A program made the position numbers and the translations under genes. From NCBI RefSeq assembly GCF_042650605.1, contig NZ_JBHSBN010000015.1, positions 1 through 64,000 on the forward strand: a stretch of 64,000 bases of DNA. The letters are read 5' to 3'. The stretch is from Micromonospora_J zhanjiangensis. GTDB taxonomy: Bacteria; Actinomycetota; Actinomycetes; Mycobacteriales; Micromonosporaceae. Position 1 is the first letter of the stretch. The number at the start of each line of letters is the position of its first letter. The notes under the pieces were generated by a model. That model was not told the DNA's origin. It made no database searches and saw only the letters and a list, made by a program, of their open reading frames with translations. Shown here piece by piece: positions 37,601 to 47,100 of this stretch.

Positions 37601-37917
37601 AGCTCCCGTACGGCCTCCTCGGGATCGTCGAGGTGGGTGAGGTCGACCTCCCGCCACGGCAGCTCCACCCGACCGGCGATGACCTGCACCGTCTCGCCCG
37701 TCCTGCGCTGCCGGAAGCAGGCCCGCAGCGAGGCGTGCCGGGCCAGCAGCGCCTCCCACGCCGTACAAAGTCGGGCCTGGTCCACCGGCCCGTCGAGGTC
37801 GAGGATCCAATGTCCTACGTAGACGTCCGGCCCCTCGTCGTCGTAGACGGTGTGGAAGAGCAGGCCCTCCTGCAGCGGCGACAGCGGCCAGATGTCCTCG
37901 ATGCGCGACTGGGTCAC
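25690..37917 (-). CDS. NRPS modules 4-6: C-A-T-E-C-A-T-E-C-A-T (Hpg4, Hpg5, Tyr6)
   Basis: 4075 residues. Module 4: C (CHHAILDGWS, about 140), A (about 600; pocket D-I-F-H-L-G-L-L-C-K, Hpg), T (about 986), E (AHHLVVDAVSW, about 1167). Module 5: C (PHHIVLDGWS, about 1644), A (about 2097; D-A-L-H-L-G-L-L-C-K, Hpg), T (about 2486), E (about 2673). Module 6: C (SHHISCDGWS, about 3154), A (about 3611; D-A-S-T-V-A-A-V-C-K, Tyr/beta-hydroxytyrosine), T (about 4000), then a short tail ending ALSPEQMDQLEAG. All C and E active-site strings look intact, predicting D-Hpg4 and D-Hpg5. The start is the GTG at 37917, six bases after GAGGGAG and 41 bases after the module 3 gene. Tcp11/StaC have the same layout. 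Confidence 0.97.
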   Translation of the reverse strand: MTQSRIEDIWPLSPLQEGLLFHTVYDDEGPDVYVGHWILDLDGPVDQARLCTAWEALLARHASLRACFRQRRTGETVQVIAGRVELPWREVDLTHLDDPEEAVRELAEQDRLRPFDVARAPLLRLTLIRLTGGGHRLVVTCHHAILDGWSLPIVLDELSTLYAAGGAPSDLPAVTPYREYLGWLGRQDKERALAAWAAELRGAEEPTLVAPADPGRAPGTPESVTAELPADLTRALDELARGHGLTLNTVVQGAWALLLARLAGRTDVVFGATVSARPADLPGVEGMVGLFLNTVPVRVRLRGAQPVVELLTELQRRQSALIPEQFVGLADIQKAAGPGAVFDTLLVVQNFPRVIGGSGAAGTLRIRVHQGQEAAHYPLTLVAVPGEPTLFKLDYLPELFDRATALAVVGRLTRVLRQLTAAGDTTVAEIDVTSGAERDLVVRDWGTASGARPDRSALDLFARQAEHHADRTALVDDGGTVSYGELAERAERLAGYLSRRGVRRGDRVAVLMRRSADLIATLLAVWRAGAAFVPVDPAYPAERVKFMLADAEPAAAVCEEAFRAAVLDGGLEPVVLDDPATREAVARCPRLSVATGADDLAYVMYTSGSTGTPKGVAVSHGNVAALVGEPGWGTGPDDAVLMHASHAFDISLFEIWVPLVSGARVVIAGTGAVDGAALAAQVAGGVTAAHLTAGTFRVLAEESPGSVAGLREVLTGGDEVPLAAVQRVRRACPDVRVRHLYGPTEATLCATWWLLEPGDGTGSVLPIGRPLAGRRVYVLDAFLRPLPPGVTGELYVAGAGVARGYLGRPALTAERFVADPFAPGERMYRTGDLASWTDQGALVFAGRADDQVKIRGYRVEPGEIEAVLGDLPGVGQAVVSVRGEHLVGYVVAEAGRDVDPARLRERLAATMPEFMVPAAVIVLPELPLTVNGKVDREALPDPDFAANSTGRAPATEAERILCGIFADVLGLDRVGVDDSFFALGGDSISSMQVAARARREGITLTPRQVFEQRTPQRLAALAEASGSTRRDRGAADAGVGEIPWTPVMRALGDDAVRPGFAQARILVAPVDLRPDTLAAALQAVLDTHDVLRARVTSDRRLMVPERGAVAAADLITRVPAGTGDLDDVAARSAKEAEAGLDPSAGVMVRVGWIDPPGAEPGRLALVAHHLVVDAVSWAILLPDLRAAYDDVRSGRTPTLEAAATSYRQWALRLTEQATHESTVAELDHWVTVLDGVDPSLGEHTGQPSSWSRTLSGAAAGSLVGRLPGAFHCGIQEVLLAGLAGAVARGRGADAGVLVDVEGHGRHPVDGEDLLRTVGWFTSVHPVRLDVSGVDLAAAAAGNAAAGELLKAVKEQVRAVPGDGLGYGLLRHLNPDTGSRLAGLPSPQIGFNYLGRSGVAAGDTAWQVRDGALGAAAAGPDVALAHVLEAAADVRDTDAGPRVRLTLDSRDLDPGVVERLGEAWLELLTGLATHAGTPNAGGHTPSDFDLVEVARRDVAELAGAAPGLTDIWPLSPMQQGMLFERARDGDGVDVYQTQRIFDLDGPLDADRLRAAWEAVVARHESLRTSFHQLASGRPVQVVADEVELPWRMVDVSHLDEADAAAEVDRLVAADQAERFDFSRAPLLRLLLIRLAEDRHRLVLTPHHIVLDGWSTPIVVGEMSAEYAGRRSASPAPSYRDYLGWLNRQDKEAARAAWRSEFAGSDEPTVLDPDAGRTMVMPREHCELLSEEATRALTAFARGRGLTLSTIVQGAWALVLARLAGRTDVVFGSVVAGRPAEVPDVERMVGMFINTVPVRVRLDGGMPVLDLLADLQRRQSALAEHQHMGLSEIQKVAGPGATFDTIMMVENYPMDAVEVGDDGGVTIGSVLTRTGTGYPLTMSVSPGRRVQIRVSYRPGSVDRATAVEVARQVVRVMERVVAEPATVLGRLGVTGGPADASVLAGPAPTGAAAGAASVLELFRRRSRGTPDAVAVIDAGRTLSYADLDSESDRLAGDLAGRGVRRGDRVGVVLDRGADLFVAFLAVWKAGAGYVPVNLAYPPERIERMLTDAGVSVAVCVTATRDAVPAGIDPVVIDAPAAGPARPGAPALTVAADDVAYVMYTSGSTGVPKGVAVPHASVAALAGDPGWSLDPGDCVLMHASHAFDASLLEIWVPLVNGARVLVAEPGAVDARRLREAVARGVTTAHLTAGSFRVLAEESPEAFSGLREVLTGGDAVPLASVVRLREACPQVRVRHLYGPTETTLCATWHLIEPGAATGAALPIGTPLAGRRAYVLDPFLQPVAPNVPGELYLAGAGLARGYLAAGAATAERFVADPFVPGARMYRTGDLARRTDDGELLFAGRADTQVKIRGYRVEPAEIEVALTELPEVAQAVVVAREDRPGEKRLVAYLTAAEGPAPDPDAVRERLAARLPEFMVPAAVVVLDAFPLTVNGKIDRGALPAPEATGRPAGREPRTATERVLCDLFAEVLGLDRVGADDSFLELGGDSILSMQLAGRARRENIVFGAEDVFEQRTPAGIAAIAEHGGGTRTDPGDGVGEVPWTPVMRALLDRDPGALTRGTSAQWTTVGAPDDLSTDVLAAGLAALLDAHDMLRGRVVATGGQELRLVVADRGAVDAAGLVERVEAGAEDLDDLAERAAEAAAGRLDPTAGVLVRAVWVDAGPGRVGRLVLLAHHLVVDAVSWRILLPDLRAACEAVAAGRAPTLDPVDVSFRRWARTLVEQAATRTGELATWTGILDGQEPRLGELDLARDTMSTAGRRSWVVPRGQARVLVERATSAFHCGVHEVLLATLAGAVARWRGGTAVVVDVEGHGRQPIGELDLSRTVGWFTDVHPLRLDVTGIDTTEAIAGGDAAGLLLKTVKESVRTVPDGGLGYGILRHLDAGTGRVLAALPEPEIGFNYLGRFSARPDGRPEPWQPVGTIGGAAGQDMPLRHVLEIDVVVLDAVDGPELRLTLTWAGRIVGDAEARSLGDTWLGMLAGLAAHAGHDGAGGHTPSDFPLATLTQRDVTEIEDAVPGLLDIWPLSPLQEGLLFHAADERGPDVYAGMRTLAVEGPLDVARFRASWQAVVDRHAALRASFHQLASGAAVQAVAGEVTIPWQETDLSHLPEDEALAELDRLTAELHAERFDLTRAPLLRLHLMRLGERRYRLALASHHISCDGWSLPILTTDVLAAYESGGAGAARPAPTSYRDYLAWLARQDKEAAREAWRAELAGIDEATHVVPPETISTPIKPERVRFHLDDELSRRLAELTRGHGVTMNTLFQGLWALLLARLTGRGDVVFGAAVAGRPPEIPGVEAVVGLFMNTLPVRARLDGAEPFVEMLTDLQGRQIAMMAHQHIGLSEITQFAGPGAAFDTIVVFENYPHPPLPSDSPDAVVLRPAEIPEDSGHYPVSLRASEGGGVHGEFIYRPDVVDRTEAERLLAGVVRALRQVAAQPWTPVGRVGLIGAAERELVVREWNRTGAPLAAEPLPVLFRRQVERSRDAEAVRDAARSLSYGELSDEADGLARLLVASGVRRETRVAVLVERSVELVVALLGVSLAGGVFVPVDPDYPRERITLMLADSAPEVLVCTADTRPVVPAEFAGAVVVLDERSAADPGTALPRVAAGDGAYVIYTSGSTGVPKGVLATHAGLGNLAGAQIERFAVTSSARILQFASLGFDAAVSELCTALLSGGTIVLADPASMPPRVSLGDALRRWEITHVTVPPSVLAVEDDLPDGLETLVVAGEACPPVLVDRWSRGRRMINAYGPTETTVCATMSDPLSAGRDVVPIGGPIANMRSYLLDAFLQPVPPGMTGELYVTGAGLARGYLGRPGLTAERFVADPFTPGGRMYRTGDRARWTSGGELVFVGRVDAQVKVRGYRVEPGEIEAVLTAHPGVAQVAVVAREDGPGEKQLVAYVVPAAAPAADADALVAKLREAAADRLPEHMVPAAFVPLETMPVTPNGKVDHRALRAPDFGRRSSGADPRTAMEARLCDLFAEVLGLDRVGVNDSFFELGGDSISSMQLSTRARREGLALTPWQVFDEKTPERLAALVKELPAEDGQDAAQESPTGMLVALSPEQMDQLEAGPAGE

Positions 37918-37958
37918 GGATATCTCCCTCGATCAGAGAAAGGCTTGGGAAAGGCGGT

Positions 37959-40900
37959 TCACAGGTCGTCGTCGAACTCGGCCTCGAGTTCCCCGATCTC
38001 GTCCTGGTCCAGGTCCACGAGGCCGAACCGCGGCACCGGCACCGGCACCGGCGGCGCCTCGCCCGCACCGTCGGCCGGACCGCTCGTCGGTGTGTTGCCC
38101 GGCTCGACGATCGCCGCGAGCCCGGCCGGCGTCCGGTGCTGGAACACCTCCCGCGCGCCGATGGCCAGCCCGTCACGGCGGGCCCGCGCGGCGAGTTGCA
38201 TCGAGGTGATCGAGTCCCCGCCCAGCTCGAAGAAGCTGTCGTCCGCGCCGACCCGGTCCAGGCCGAGCACCTCCGCGAAGAGGCCGCACAACGACCGCTC
38301 GGCGGCCGTGACCGGCGCCCGGCCGGTCGTCCGCCCGCTGAAGTCGGGATCCGGCAACGCCTCCCGGTCCACCTTGCCGTTCACCGTCACCGGCAGCGCG
38401 TCCAGCACCAGCACCGCGGCGGGGACCATGTAGTCGGGCAACGTCTTCGCCACCTGCTCGCGCAGCCGGACCGGATCCACCCCACCGGCGTCGGACACCA
38501 CGTAGCCGATCAGGCGTCCGTCCCGGGCCAGCACCACCGCCTGGTCGACGCCCGGCTGCTCCGCCAGCGCGGTCTCGATCTCGCCCGGCTCCACGCGATA
38601 GCCGCGGATCTTCACCTGGTTGTCGGCCCGCCCGGCGAACACCAGCTCACCGTCCTCGGTCCAGTACGCCAGGTCTCCCGTCCGGTACATCCGCTCGCCC
38701 CGGACGAACGGATCGGCGACGAACCGCTCGCCGGTCAACGCGGGGCTGCCCAGGTAGCCACGGGCCAACCCGACGCCCGCGATGTACAGATCCCCCGCGA
38801 CGCCCGGCGGCAACGGACGCAGGAAGACGTCCAGCACGTACAACCGCCGGCCCGGCAGCGGCCGGCCGATCGGCAGCACCGGCCCGATCCGGTCGCCGGG
38901 CTCGATCGTCATCCAGGTCGCGCACAGCGTCGTCTCCGTCGGACCGTACGAGTGCCAGACCCGCAACCGGGGACACGCCCGGCGTACCCGCTCCAGCGCG
39001 CCGAGCGGCACCACGTCCCCGCCGGTCGACACGGCGCGCAGCCCCGCGAAGGACTCCGGCGACTCCTGCGCCAGCGCCCGGAACTGGCCGGCGGTGAAGT
39101 TCACCGCGGTGAGGCCGTCCGCCACATGGGCGACGAGCCGTTCCGCGTCGACGACGCCCGGCTCGGCGAGCAGCACCCGGGCACCCGACAGGAGCGGCAC
39201 CCACACGTCGTACAGCGCGGCGTCGAAGGTGTGCGGGGCGTGCATCAGGACCGTGTCACCGGCGCCCATCTCCCAGCCCGGATCGCCCGCCAGCGCCGCC
39301 ACGCCACCGTGCGCGATCGCCACGCCCTTCGGCGTCCCGGTCGACCCGGACGTGTACATCACGTACGCCAGGTCGTCCGGCCCGACCGCGACCGGCGGGA
39401 CGTCGCCCTCGACCGCGTCGGCGTCCTCCACGGCGATCCACGCGTGCCCCGCCGGCACCGCACCCGCGGCCCGCGCCCGGCCCAGCACCGCCGAGGCCGC
39501 CGAGTCGGCCAGCATGAACGCCACCCGGTCGGCCGGGTAGTCCGGGTCGACCGGTACGAACGCGGCGCCGGCCTTCCACACCCCGAGCCAGGCCGCCAGC
39601 ACCTCGGCCGACCGCTCCAGCAGCACCGCGACCCGGTCGCCGCGCCGCACGCCCCGGTCCGTCAGGACCCGTGCCAGCCGGCCGGACCACTCGTCGAGTT
39701 CGCCGAACGACCAGGACCGGTCCCCGGCCGTGATCGCCGTCGCCTCCGGCGCCTTCGCCACCTGCCGGCCGAACAGTTCGACCGCCGACGACGCGGCGAC
39801 CGGGTCGCCGGTACGGTTCCACCGCTCGACGGTGAGCCCACGCTCGGCCACACCGATCACGTCCAAGCGGCCCACCACGGCCGCCGGCTCCGCGACGATC
39901 CGCTCCAGCACCCGGGTGAGCGCGTGGAGCGCGTCCTCGGCCACCCGGGCGTCGATCAGCGCCGGGTGGTACTGCGCCTCGGTCTGCAGGCTCTCACCGG
40001 GCATGACGCCCAGGGCGATCGCGTACGGCGACGCCTGGTGGTAGTCCCGCAGTGTCAGCCGGAGGTCGCCCGGGGCGTCCGCCGCCGGACCGGCGTAGTT
40101 CTCGAACACCAGGATCGTGTCGAAACTCGCCCCGCCCAGCTTCTGGATCTCCGGCAGCCCGAGGTGGTGATGCGAGATCAGCGCGGACTGCCGTTGCTGC
40201 AGCTCGGTCAGCATCCGCAGCACCGGCTGCCCGCCGTCCAGCCGTACCCGCACCGGCACGGTGTTGATGAACAGTCCCGCGCACTCCTCCACGCCGGGCA
40301 GTTCCGGCGGTCGGCCGGCGACCGTGGCGCCGAACACCACGTCCGTCCGCCGGGCCAGCCGGGCCAGCACCAACGCCCAGGCGCCCTGCACCAACGTGTT
40401 CATCGTCAGGCCGTGCCGACGGGCGAACCGGACCAGGGCGGACGTGAACTCCGGCGAATGGCGGACCACCGCCCGTACCGGCAGTTCCGGAGCCTTCCCG
40501 GGGGCCTCGGGGGTCCCCAGCGAGGATCCGTCCGCGCCGGCCAACTCGGTCCGCCAGGCCGCCCGGGCGGCCTCCTTGTCCTGCCCGTCCAGCCAGGCCA
40601 GGTAGTCGCGGTAGGAGCCGGCGGGCTTCAGCCCGCCGGCGTCGCCGCCCGCCTGGTAGATGGCGAGCAGATCGGATTCGAGGATGCGCTGCGACCAGCC
40701 GTCCGTGAGTACGTGGTGGCTCGTCGTCACGAGGCAGTGCCGCTCCGGGCCGAGCCGGATCAGCGCCAACCGCAGCAGCGGGGCCTTCGTCAGGTCGAAT
40801 CTCCGGGCGCGCTCCCGCTCCGCGATCGCGCTCACCTCGGCGCACGCGGCGTCCTCGGCCAGGTCGGACAGGTCGTACTCGGTCCACGGCAGCTCGACCC

Positions 40901-41165
40901 GCCGGGGAATGAGCTGGACGCTCTCGCCGGACTTGCGCCGGTGGAAGCATGCGCGCAGCGCCGCGTGCCGGTCCAGCAGGGCCGCCCAGGACCGGCGGAA
41001 CAACACCGGGTCGAGCGGCCCGTCGATGATCTGCGACTGCTGGATGAGATGAAGGTCGGGCGCCTGCTCGTCGAGCGAGGTGTGGTAGAGCATCCCCTGC
41101 TGCATCGGGGACAGCGGCCAGACCTCCGCGAGCGCCGATCCGGGGGATGTCGTCGGGGTGTTCAC
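37959..41165 (-). CDS. NRPS module 3: C-A-T (probably Dpg3)
   Basis: 1068 residues. C3 has SHHVLTDGWS near residue 150, A3 has TSGSTGTPKG near 600 and T3 has LGGDSITS near 984. A short acidic tail with DLDQDEIGELEAEF follows. No E domain, so residue 3 is L. The A3 pocket reads D-A-Y-F-S-G-S-L-C-K. It shares D-x-Y, G and LCK with the Dpg code of module 7, but F replaces H, so Dpg is likely though not certain; it is not an Asn pocket as in vancomycin. A one-module NRPS for residue 3 is the hallmark of teicoplanin/ristocetin-type clusters. The GTG start at 41165 overlaps the stop of the module 1-2 gene as GTGA. Confidence 0.95.
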   Translation of the reverse strand: MNTPTTSPGSALAEVWPLSPMQQGMLYHTSLDEQAPDLHLIQQSQIIDGPLDPVLFRRSWAALLDRHAALRACFHRRKSGESVQLIPRRVELPWTEYDLSDLAEDAACAEVSAIAERERARRFDLTKAPLLRLALIRLGPERHCLVTTSHHVLTDGWSQRILESDLLAIYQAGGDAGGLKPAGSYRDYLAWLDGQDKEAARAAWRTELAGADGSSLGTPEAPGKAPELPVRAVVRHSPEFTSALVRFARRHGLTMNTLVQGAWALVLARLARRTDVVFGATVAGRPPELPGVEECAGLFINTVPVRVRLDGGQPVLRMLTELQQRQSALISHHHLGLPEIQKLGGASFDTILVFENYAGPAADAPGDLRLTLRDYHQASPYAIALGVMPGESLQTEAQYHPALIDARVAEDALHALTRVLERIVAEPAAVVGRLDVIGVAERGLTVERWNRTGDPVAASSAVELFGRQVAKAPEATAITAGDRSWSFGELDEWSGRLARVLTDRGVRRGDRVAVLLERSAEVLAAWLGVWKAGAAFVPVDPDYPADRVAFMLADSAASAVLGRARAAGAVPAGHAWIAVEDADAVEGDVPPVAVGPDDLAYVMYTSGSTGTPKGVAIAHGGVAALAGDPGWEMGAGDTVLMHAPHTFDAALYDVWVPLLSGARVLLAEPGVVDAERLVAHVADGLTAVNFTAGQFRALAQESPESFAGLRAVSTGGDVVPLGALERVRRACPRLRVWHSYGPTETTLCATWMTIEPGDRIGPVLPIGRPLPGRRLYVLDVFLRPLPPGVAGDLYIAGVGLARGYLGSPALTGERFVADPFVRGERMYRTGDLAYWTEDGELVFAGRADNQVKIRGYRVEPGEIETALAEQPGVDQAVVLARDGRLIGYVVSDAGGVDPVRLREQVAKTLPDYMVPAAVLVLDALPVTVNGKVDREALPDPDFSGRTTGRAPVTAAERSLCGLFAEVLGLDRVGADDSFFELGGDSITSMQLAARARRDGLAIGAREVFQHRTPAGLAAIVEPGNTPTSGPADGAGEAPPVPVPVPRFGLVDLDQDEIGELEAEFDDDL

Positions 41166-44100
41166 GATGTCTTGCCTCCACCAAGCTCGGCTGCTATTGC
41201 CTCAAAGCTCTCGATCTCGTCCTGGTCCAGGTCGAGAAGGTCGAAGTCGGACGCGGTGTGTCCGCCCGCCGAGGGGTCGTCGGCCTGGCGGGCCAGTCCC
41301 GACAACATGTCCGACCAGGTCCGGGCGAACCGGTCGATCTCGACCTCGTCGAACAGGTCCGCCGGCCAGCTCAGGGTGAGGGTCACCTCGGGGCCGTCGC
41401 GGGTGTCCCGGACGACCGCGTTGACCTCCAGCGCGTGCGGCGAACCCAGCTCCGGGTCCATCGCACCGCCGATGACGCCGACCGGCTGCCACGCCCGTAC
41501 GCCACCGCGCTCGCCGCCGGTGAACCGGCCCATGTAGTTGAACGCGATCGCCGGCGACGGAAGCGCCGCCAACACCGGCGCCGTCACCCCGTTGAGGAAG
41601 CGCAGCAACCCGTAGCCGAGCCCGTCCCCCGGCACCGCCCGGGACTGCTCCTTCACGAGCTTCATCAACGCGCCGGCCGCCGGGCCACCGCCGGGCACCT
41701 CGGCCAGGTCGATCCCGCCCACGTCCAACCGCACCGGGTGCACGCTGGTGAACCAGCCCACCGTCCGGGACAGGTCCATGCCCGCGACCGGGTGCCGGCC
41801 GTGACCCTCCACATTGACCAGCACGACGTTCCCGCCCCGCCACCGCGCCACCGCCGCCGCCAAGCCAGCCAGCAGCACCTCGTGCACCCCGCAGTGGAAG
41901 GCCGACGTCACCCGCTCCACGAGCGCGCCCGCCCGGTCCCGCGGCAGGGTCCACGACCGCCGTCCCACCGCCGGTACGGCCTCACCCACCCGGTCGGCCG
42001 CACCGCCACGGTCGGGGGCGTCACCCGCACGGTCGCGGACGTCACGCGTACGGTCGCGGACGTCCAGTCGTGGTTCGGCGCCGCGGAGGATCTTCGTCCA
42101 CGCCGCCAGCTCCCCGACCCGGTCCGCGGCGACCGCCCACTCGCCCAGCAGGCCCGCCCACCGTCGGAACGAGACGTCCACCGGATCGAGCGCCGGTTCC
42201 TCGTTCGCGGCCACGGCCTCGCAGGCCGCCTGCAGATCCGGCAGCAGGATGCGCCAGGACACCGCGTCGACCACGAGGTGGTGCGCCACCAGCACGACGC
42301 GGCCCACCCGCTCGGGGCCCGCGTCCACCCACACCAGCCGGACCACCGCACCGGTGTGCGGGTCCAGCCCGGCGGCCGCCTGCCGGGCGCAACGGTCCGC
42401 GACGTCGTCCGGGTCGTCGGCACCGGCCTCGACCCGCTCGACCAGCCTGGCCACGTTCACCGAGCCGCGCTCGGCCACCGTCAACCGCCCCGGCCTCAGC
42501 CGCACCCGCAGCATGTCGTGGGTGTCCACCACCGCCGCCAGTCCCGCGGCCAGCACCGGCACCGTCAGATCCGGCGGCGCACCCGCCACCACCCACTGCG
42601 CGAACCCCGCCCCGACGACGCCGTCACCCAGCAGCCGCATCACCGGCGTCCACGCCACCTCACCGACGCCGTCGGCCGGGGCGCGGTGGTCGGATCGCGG
42701 CGGCTGTGCCGCCACCACCGATCGCGCGAGCCGCTCCGGCGTCCGCAGTTCGAAGACGTCCCGCGCGACGAAGGTGAGCCCGACCCGCCGGGCCCGGGCC
42801 ACCAGCTGCATCGACGAGATGGAGTCCCCGCCCACCTCGAAGAAGTTGTCGTCGACACCGACCCGGTCCAGACCGAGCACCTGGGCGAAGAGATCGCACA
42901 ACACCCGCTCGGTCTCGGTGCGCGGCTCCCGGCCGGTCGACCCGGCCGCGAAGTCGGGATCGGGCAACGCGGCCCGGTCGACCTTCCCGTTCGGAGTGGT
43001 CGGCAGCGCCTCCAACGCCACCACCACCGCCGGCACCAGGTGCTGGGGCAACCGCGCGGCGAGGTCGTCCCGTACGGCCTGCGGGTCGACGTCGGCCGGC
43101 GTCACGTAGGCCAACAGGCGGTCCTCGCGGACGGTCACCGCGGCGTGGGCGACCCCCGGGTGGCCGGACAGGGCGGACTCGATCTCGCCGGGCTCCACCC
43201 GGAACCCCCGGACCTTCACCTGGTCGTCGGCCCGGCCGGCGAACACCAACTCGTCGCGGTCCGTCCAGTACGCCAGGTCGCCGGTCCGGTACATCCGCTC
43301 ACCCGGGACGAACGGGTCGGCCACGAACCGCTCGGCCGTCAACGCCGCGCGGCCCAGGTAGCCGCGGGCCAACCCGATCCCGGCCACGTACAGCTCGCCG
43401 GTGAGGCCCGGGGCCAGCGGTCGCAGGAACGCGTCCAGCACGTAACACCGGCCGCCCGCGATCGGCGTCCCGATCGGGACCACGTCCCGGCCCGCCGTCA
43501 ACGGCATGCTCATCGCCGCGCACACCGTGGCCTCGGTCGGCCCGTAGGCGTTGACCAGTCGCCGTCCGGTCGACCAGCGGTCCACCAAGCTCGGCGGACA
43601 GGCCTCCCCCGCCACCACCACCGTCGCCAGCCCGGACGGCAACGTGTCGGCCGTGGCCAGCAGCGAGGGCGGAACGGTCACGTGCGTGACGTCCCACCGC
43701 TGCAACGACCGGGCCAGCGACACCCGGGGCGGCATGTCCTGCGGCGGCGCCATCACCAGGCTGGCGCCCGACAGCAGCGCCATCAACGTCTCCGACACCA
43801 CGGCGTCGAAGCCGAGCGCCGCGAACTGCAGCACCCGGGACGACGGGGACACCGCGAACCGGTCGATCTGCGCCGCCGCCAGATTCCCCAGTCCGGCGTG
43901 CGTGACGACCACCCCCTTCGGGGTGCCGGTCGATCCCGACGTGTAGATGACGTACGCCGCGTCGTCCGGACCGATCGGCGGCGGCGTCCCGTCCGGGTCG
44001 CCGGCCGGATCATTGGCCGGTGCTGGCCGCTGAGTCGGTGGCCCACCGGCCACGACCAGCCGATCCGCGAACCTCTCCGGCACCGCCTCGCGGGTCTTGG

Positions 44101-47100
44101 CCACGCAGACCACCGCCACCGGGTCCGCGTCCCCGAGGATCCACGCCACCCGTTCCTCCGGATACTCCGGATCCACCGGTACGAACGCACCGCCGGCCAG
44201 CGACACTCCCAGCATGCCGACCACCGACCAGGCCGACCGCCCCACCACGACTCCGACCCGGCTCTCCCGGTCGACCCCGCGGGACCGCAGCACCGCCGCC
44301 AACGCCGCCGCCCGCTCCCACAGTCCGCCGTAGGACAGGTCACCGTCGCCGTCCACCACCGCGACGGCGTCCGGCCGTTCCCGCACCACCCGTCGCACCA
44401 ACGCGGGCAGCGACCGCCCCACCGCCAGCGCCGGGGCCGAGCCGCCCACCCGGCCCCGACCCGCACCGGTCCGGCCGACCAACCGCGACGGGTCGGCGGC
44501 CACCGCACCGAGGGCGTCGACGAACCAGTCGAGGACGGATTCGGCGACGGCCGCCCGGACCTGCCCGGGCCGGTAGACGAGTTGGATCCGGAGCCGGTCC
44601 CCGGGGAGGACGCCGATGGTCAGCGGGTAGTGCGTCCCCTCGACCGTGCCCAGGTAGGTGAACCGGCCGTCGTAGTCGCGCGGATAGTTCTCGAACACCA
44701 GCAGCGTGTCGAACGTCGCCGCCGGTCCGGCGGCCCGCTGGATCTCCGGCAGCCCCAGATGCTGGTGCGGCATCAGGTCCGCCTGGCGCCGCTGCAGGTC
44801 GGTGAGCATGTCGACGATCGACTGCCCGCCGTCCAGCGGGACCCGGACCGGCACCGTGTTCATCATGAGGCCCGGGATCGCCTCCACGCCCGCGAGTTCC
44901 GCGGGGCGGCAGGCGACCGTCGTCCCGAACACCACGTCGGTCCGCCGGGTCAGTCGCGCCAGCACCATCGCCCACGCGCCCTGCAGCACCGTGTTCAGCG
45001 TCAACCCGTGGGTACGGGCCAGCTCCGTCAGCCCGGTACGGAGTTCCGGCGTCAGGTAGGTGACCCGGTACTCGTAGCGCGTACCGGCGCTCGTCCGCGC
45101 GATCGACGACGGCTCGTCGAGGCCGGACAACGCCGCCCGCCAGGCCGCCCGCGCCGCGTCCCGGTCCTGCCGGTCGAGCCAGGCCAGGTAGTCCCGGTAG
45201 GAGGCCGTGGGCGGGTGGTCCGGCGACCGCCCCCCGGCCGCGTACGTCTCGGCCACCTCGTTGAGAATCACCGACACCGACCAGCCGTCGGTCAGGATGT
45301 GGTGGTGGACGACCAGCAGGCGGTGCCGGTCCTCGCCGTAGCGGACCAGCACCAGCCGGAACAGTGGCGCCACGGCGAGGTCGAACCGCTGCCGCTGTTC
45401 CCGTACCGTCAGGGCCCGCACGGCCGCGTCGACGTCGTCGACGCCGGTCAGGTCCACCTCCCGCCACGGCAGGACGACCCGCCCGGCGACGACCTGGAGC
45501 GTCCGTCCCGAGGTGAGCCGGTGGAAGCCCACGCGCAGCGCGGCGTGCCGGGCGAAGACCGCCTCCCACGCGGCCCGCAGCCGGGGCACGTCCAGCGGTC
45601 CGTTCAGCTCCAGGATCCACTGTGCCTGGTAGATGTCCGGGCCCTCGTCGTCGAGGGTCGACTGGAAGAGCAGCCCCTCCTGCAGCGGTGCCGGTGGCCA
45701 GACCTCCGTCGCGTCGGGTACGGCGACCGCCAGCTCCGCCTCCTCCTGCGCGGAGAGGACGATCAGCGGACGGTCGACGGATCCGTCGGCCGGTACGGTA
45801 CCGGCCGCGACCGCCAGCCGCGCGGGAGTCCGTTCGGTGAAGATCTGGTTGGGTGTCACCAGCAGCCCGGCCCTGGCCGCCCGCACCGCCAGCCGCATCG
45901 CGGCGATGGAGTCCCCACCCAACTCGAAGAAGTCCGCGTCGACGTCCACCCGGTTCGGGCCCGGCACGTCCACCCGGTCCGGGTCCAGCACGTCGGCGAA
46001 CAGGTCGCACAGCACCCGCTCCGCCTCGCTGCCGGGGGCCCGACCCGTGGTTCTCGCGGCGAAGACGGGTGCGGGCAGCGCCGCCCGGTCCACCTTGCCG
46101 TTGCCGGTCAACGGCAACGCGTCCAGCGTGACCACCACGGCCGGGACCAGGTGATCGGGCAGCACCGCACCGAGACGCTCCCGGAGAAGGCCCGGGTCCA
46201 CGCACCCTTCCGTCACCACGTAGCCGATCAGTCGTCCGTCGATCGCCACCACCACGGCCTCGTGCACGTCCGGCTGGGCGGTCAACGCGGCCTCGACCTC
46301 GGCCGGCTCGATCCGGAACCCGCGGATCTTCACCTGGTCGTCGGCCCGGCCGGCGAACAGCAGCTCGCCGTCGGCGGTCCACCGGGCGAGGTCCCCGGTC
46401 CGGTACATCCTCCTCCCGGGCGCGGACGGATCGGCCACGAACCGTTCCGCCGTCAGCTCCGGCCGGCCCAGATAGCCGTCCGCCAGACCGGCACCGGACA
46501 GGTACAGGTCACCGACCGCGCCCGGCGCCACGGGACGCAGCCGCGCGTCCAGCACCTGGGCCCGGCGGCCGGGAAGCGGACGGCCGATCGGCAACACCGG
46601 GCCCACCGGGTCACCCGGCTCGATCAGCTGCCAGGTCGCGCACAACGTCGTCTCGGTCGGGCCGTACAGGTGCCGGATCCGGGCGCGGGGGCAGGCCGCC
46701 CGCACCTTCTCCACCGCGTACGCGGGCACCACGTCGCCGCCGGTCAGCACCTCCCGCAGCCCGGCGAACGACTCCGGGGACTCCTCCGCCACCGCACGGA
46801 AGCTGCCCGCGGTCAGATGCACCCGCGTCACCCCGGCCGCGACCGCCTCCCGCAACCGCCGGGCATCCACCGGACCCGGCTCGGCGATCACCACCCGGGC
46901 CCCCGACACCAGCGGCACCCAGATCTCGAACAGGGACGCGTCGAAGGCGTACGGGGCGTGCATGAGGACCGCGTCGCCGGGTTCCACCGCCCAGCCGGGA
47001 CTTCCCACCAGTTCCGCGACGCTCCGATGTGGAATCACCACACCCTTCGGGACGCCCGTCGAACCGGAGGTGTACATGACGTACGCCGGATCACCGGGGC

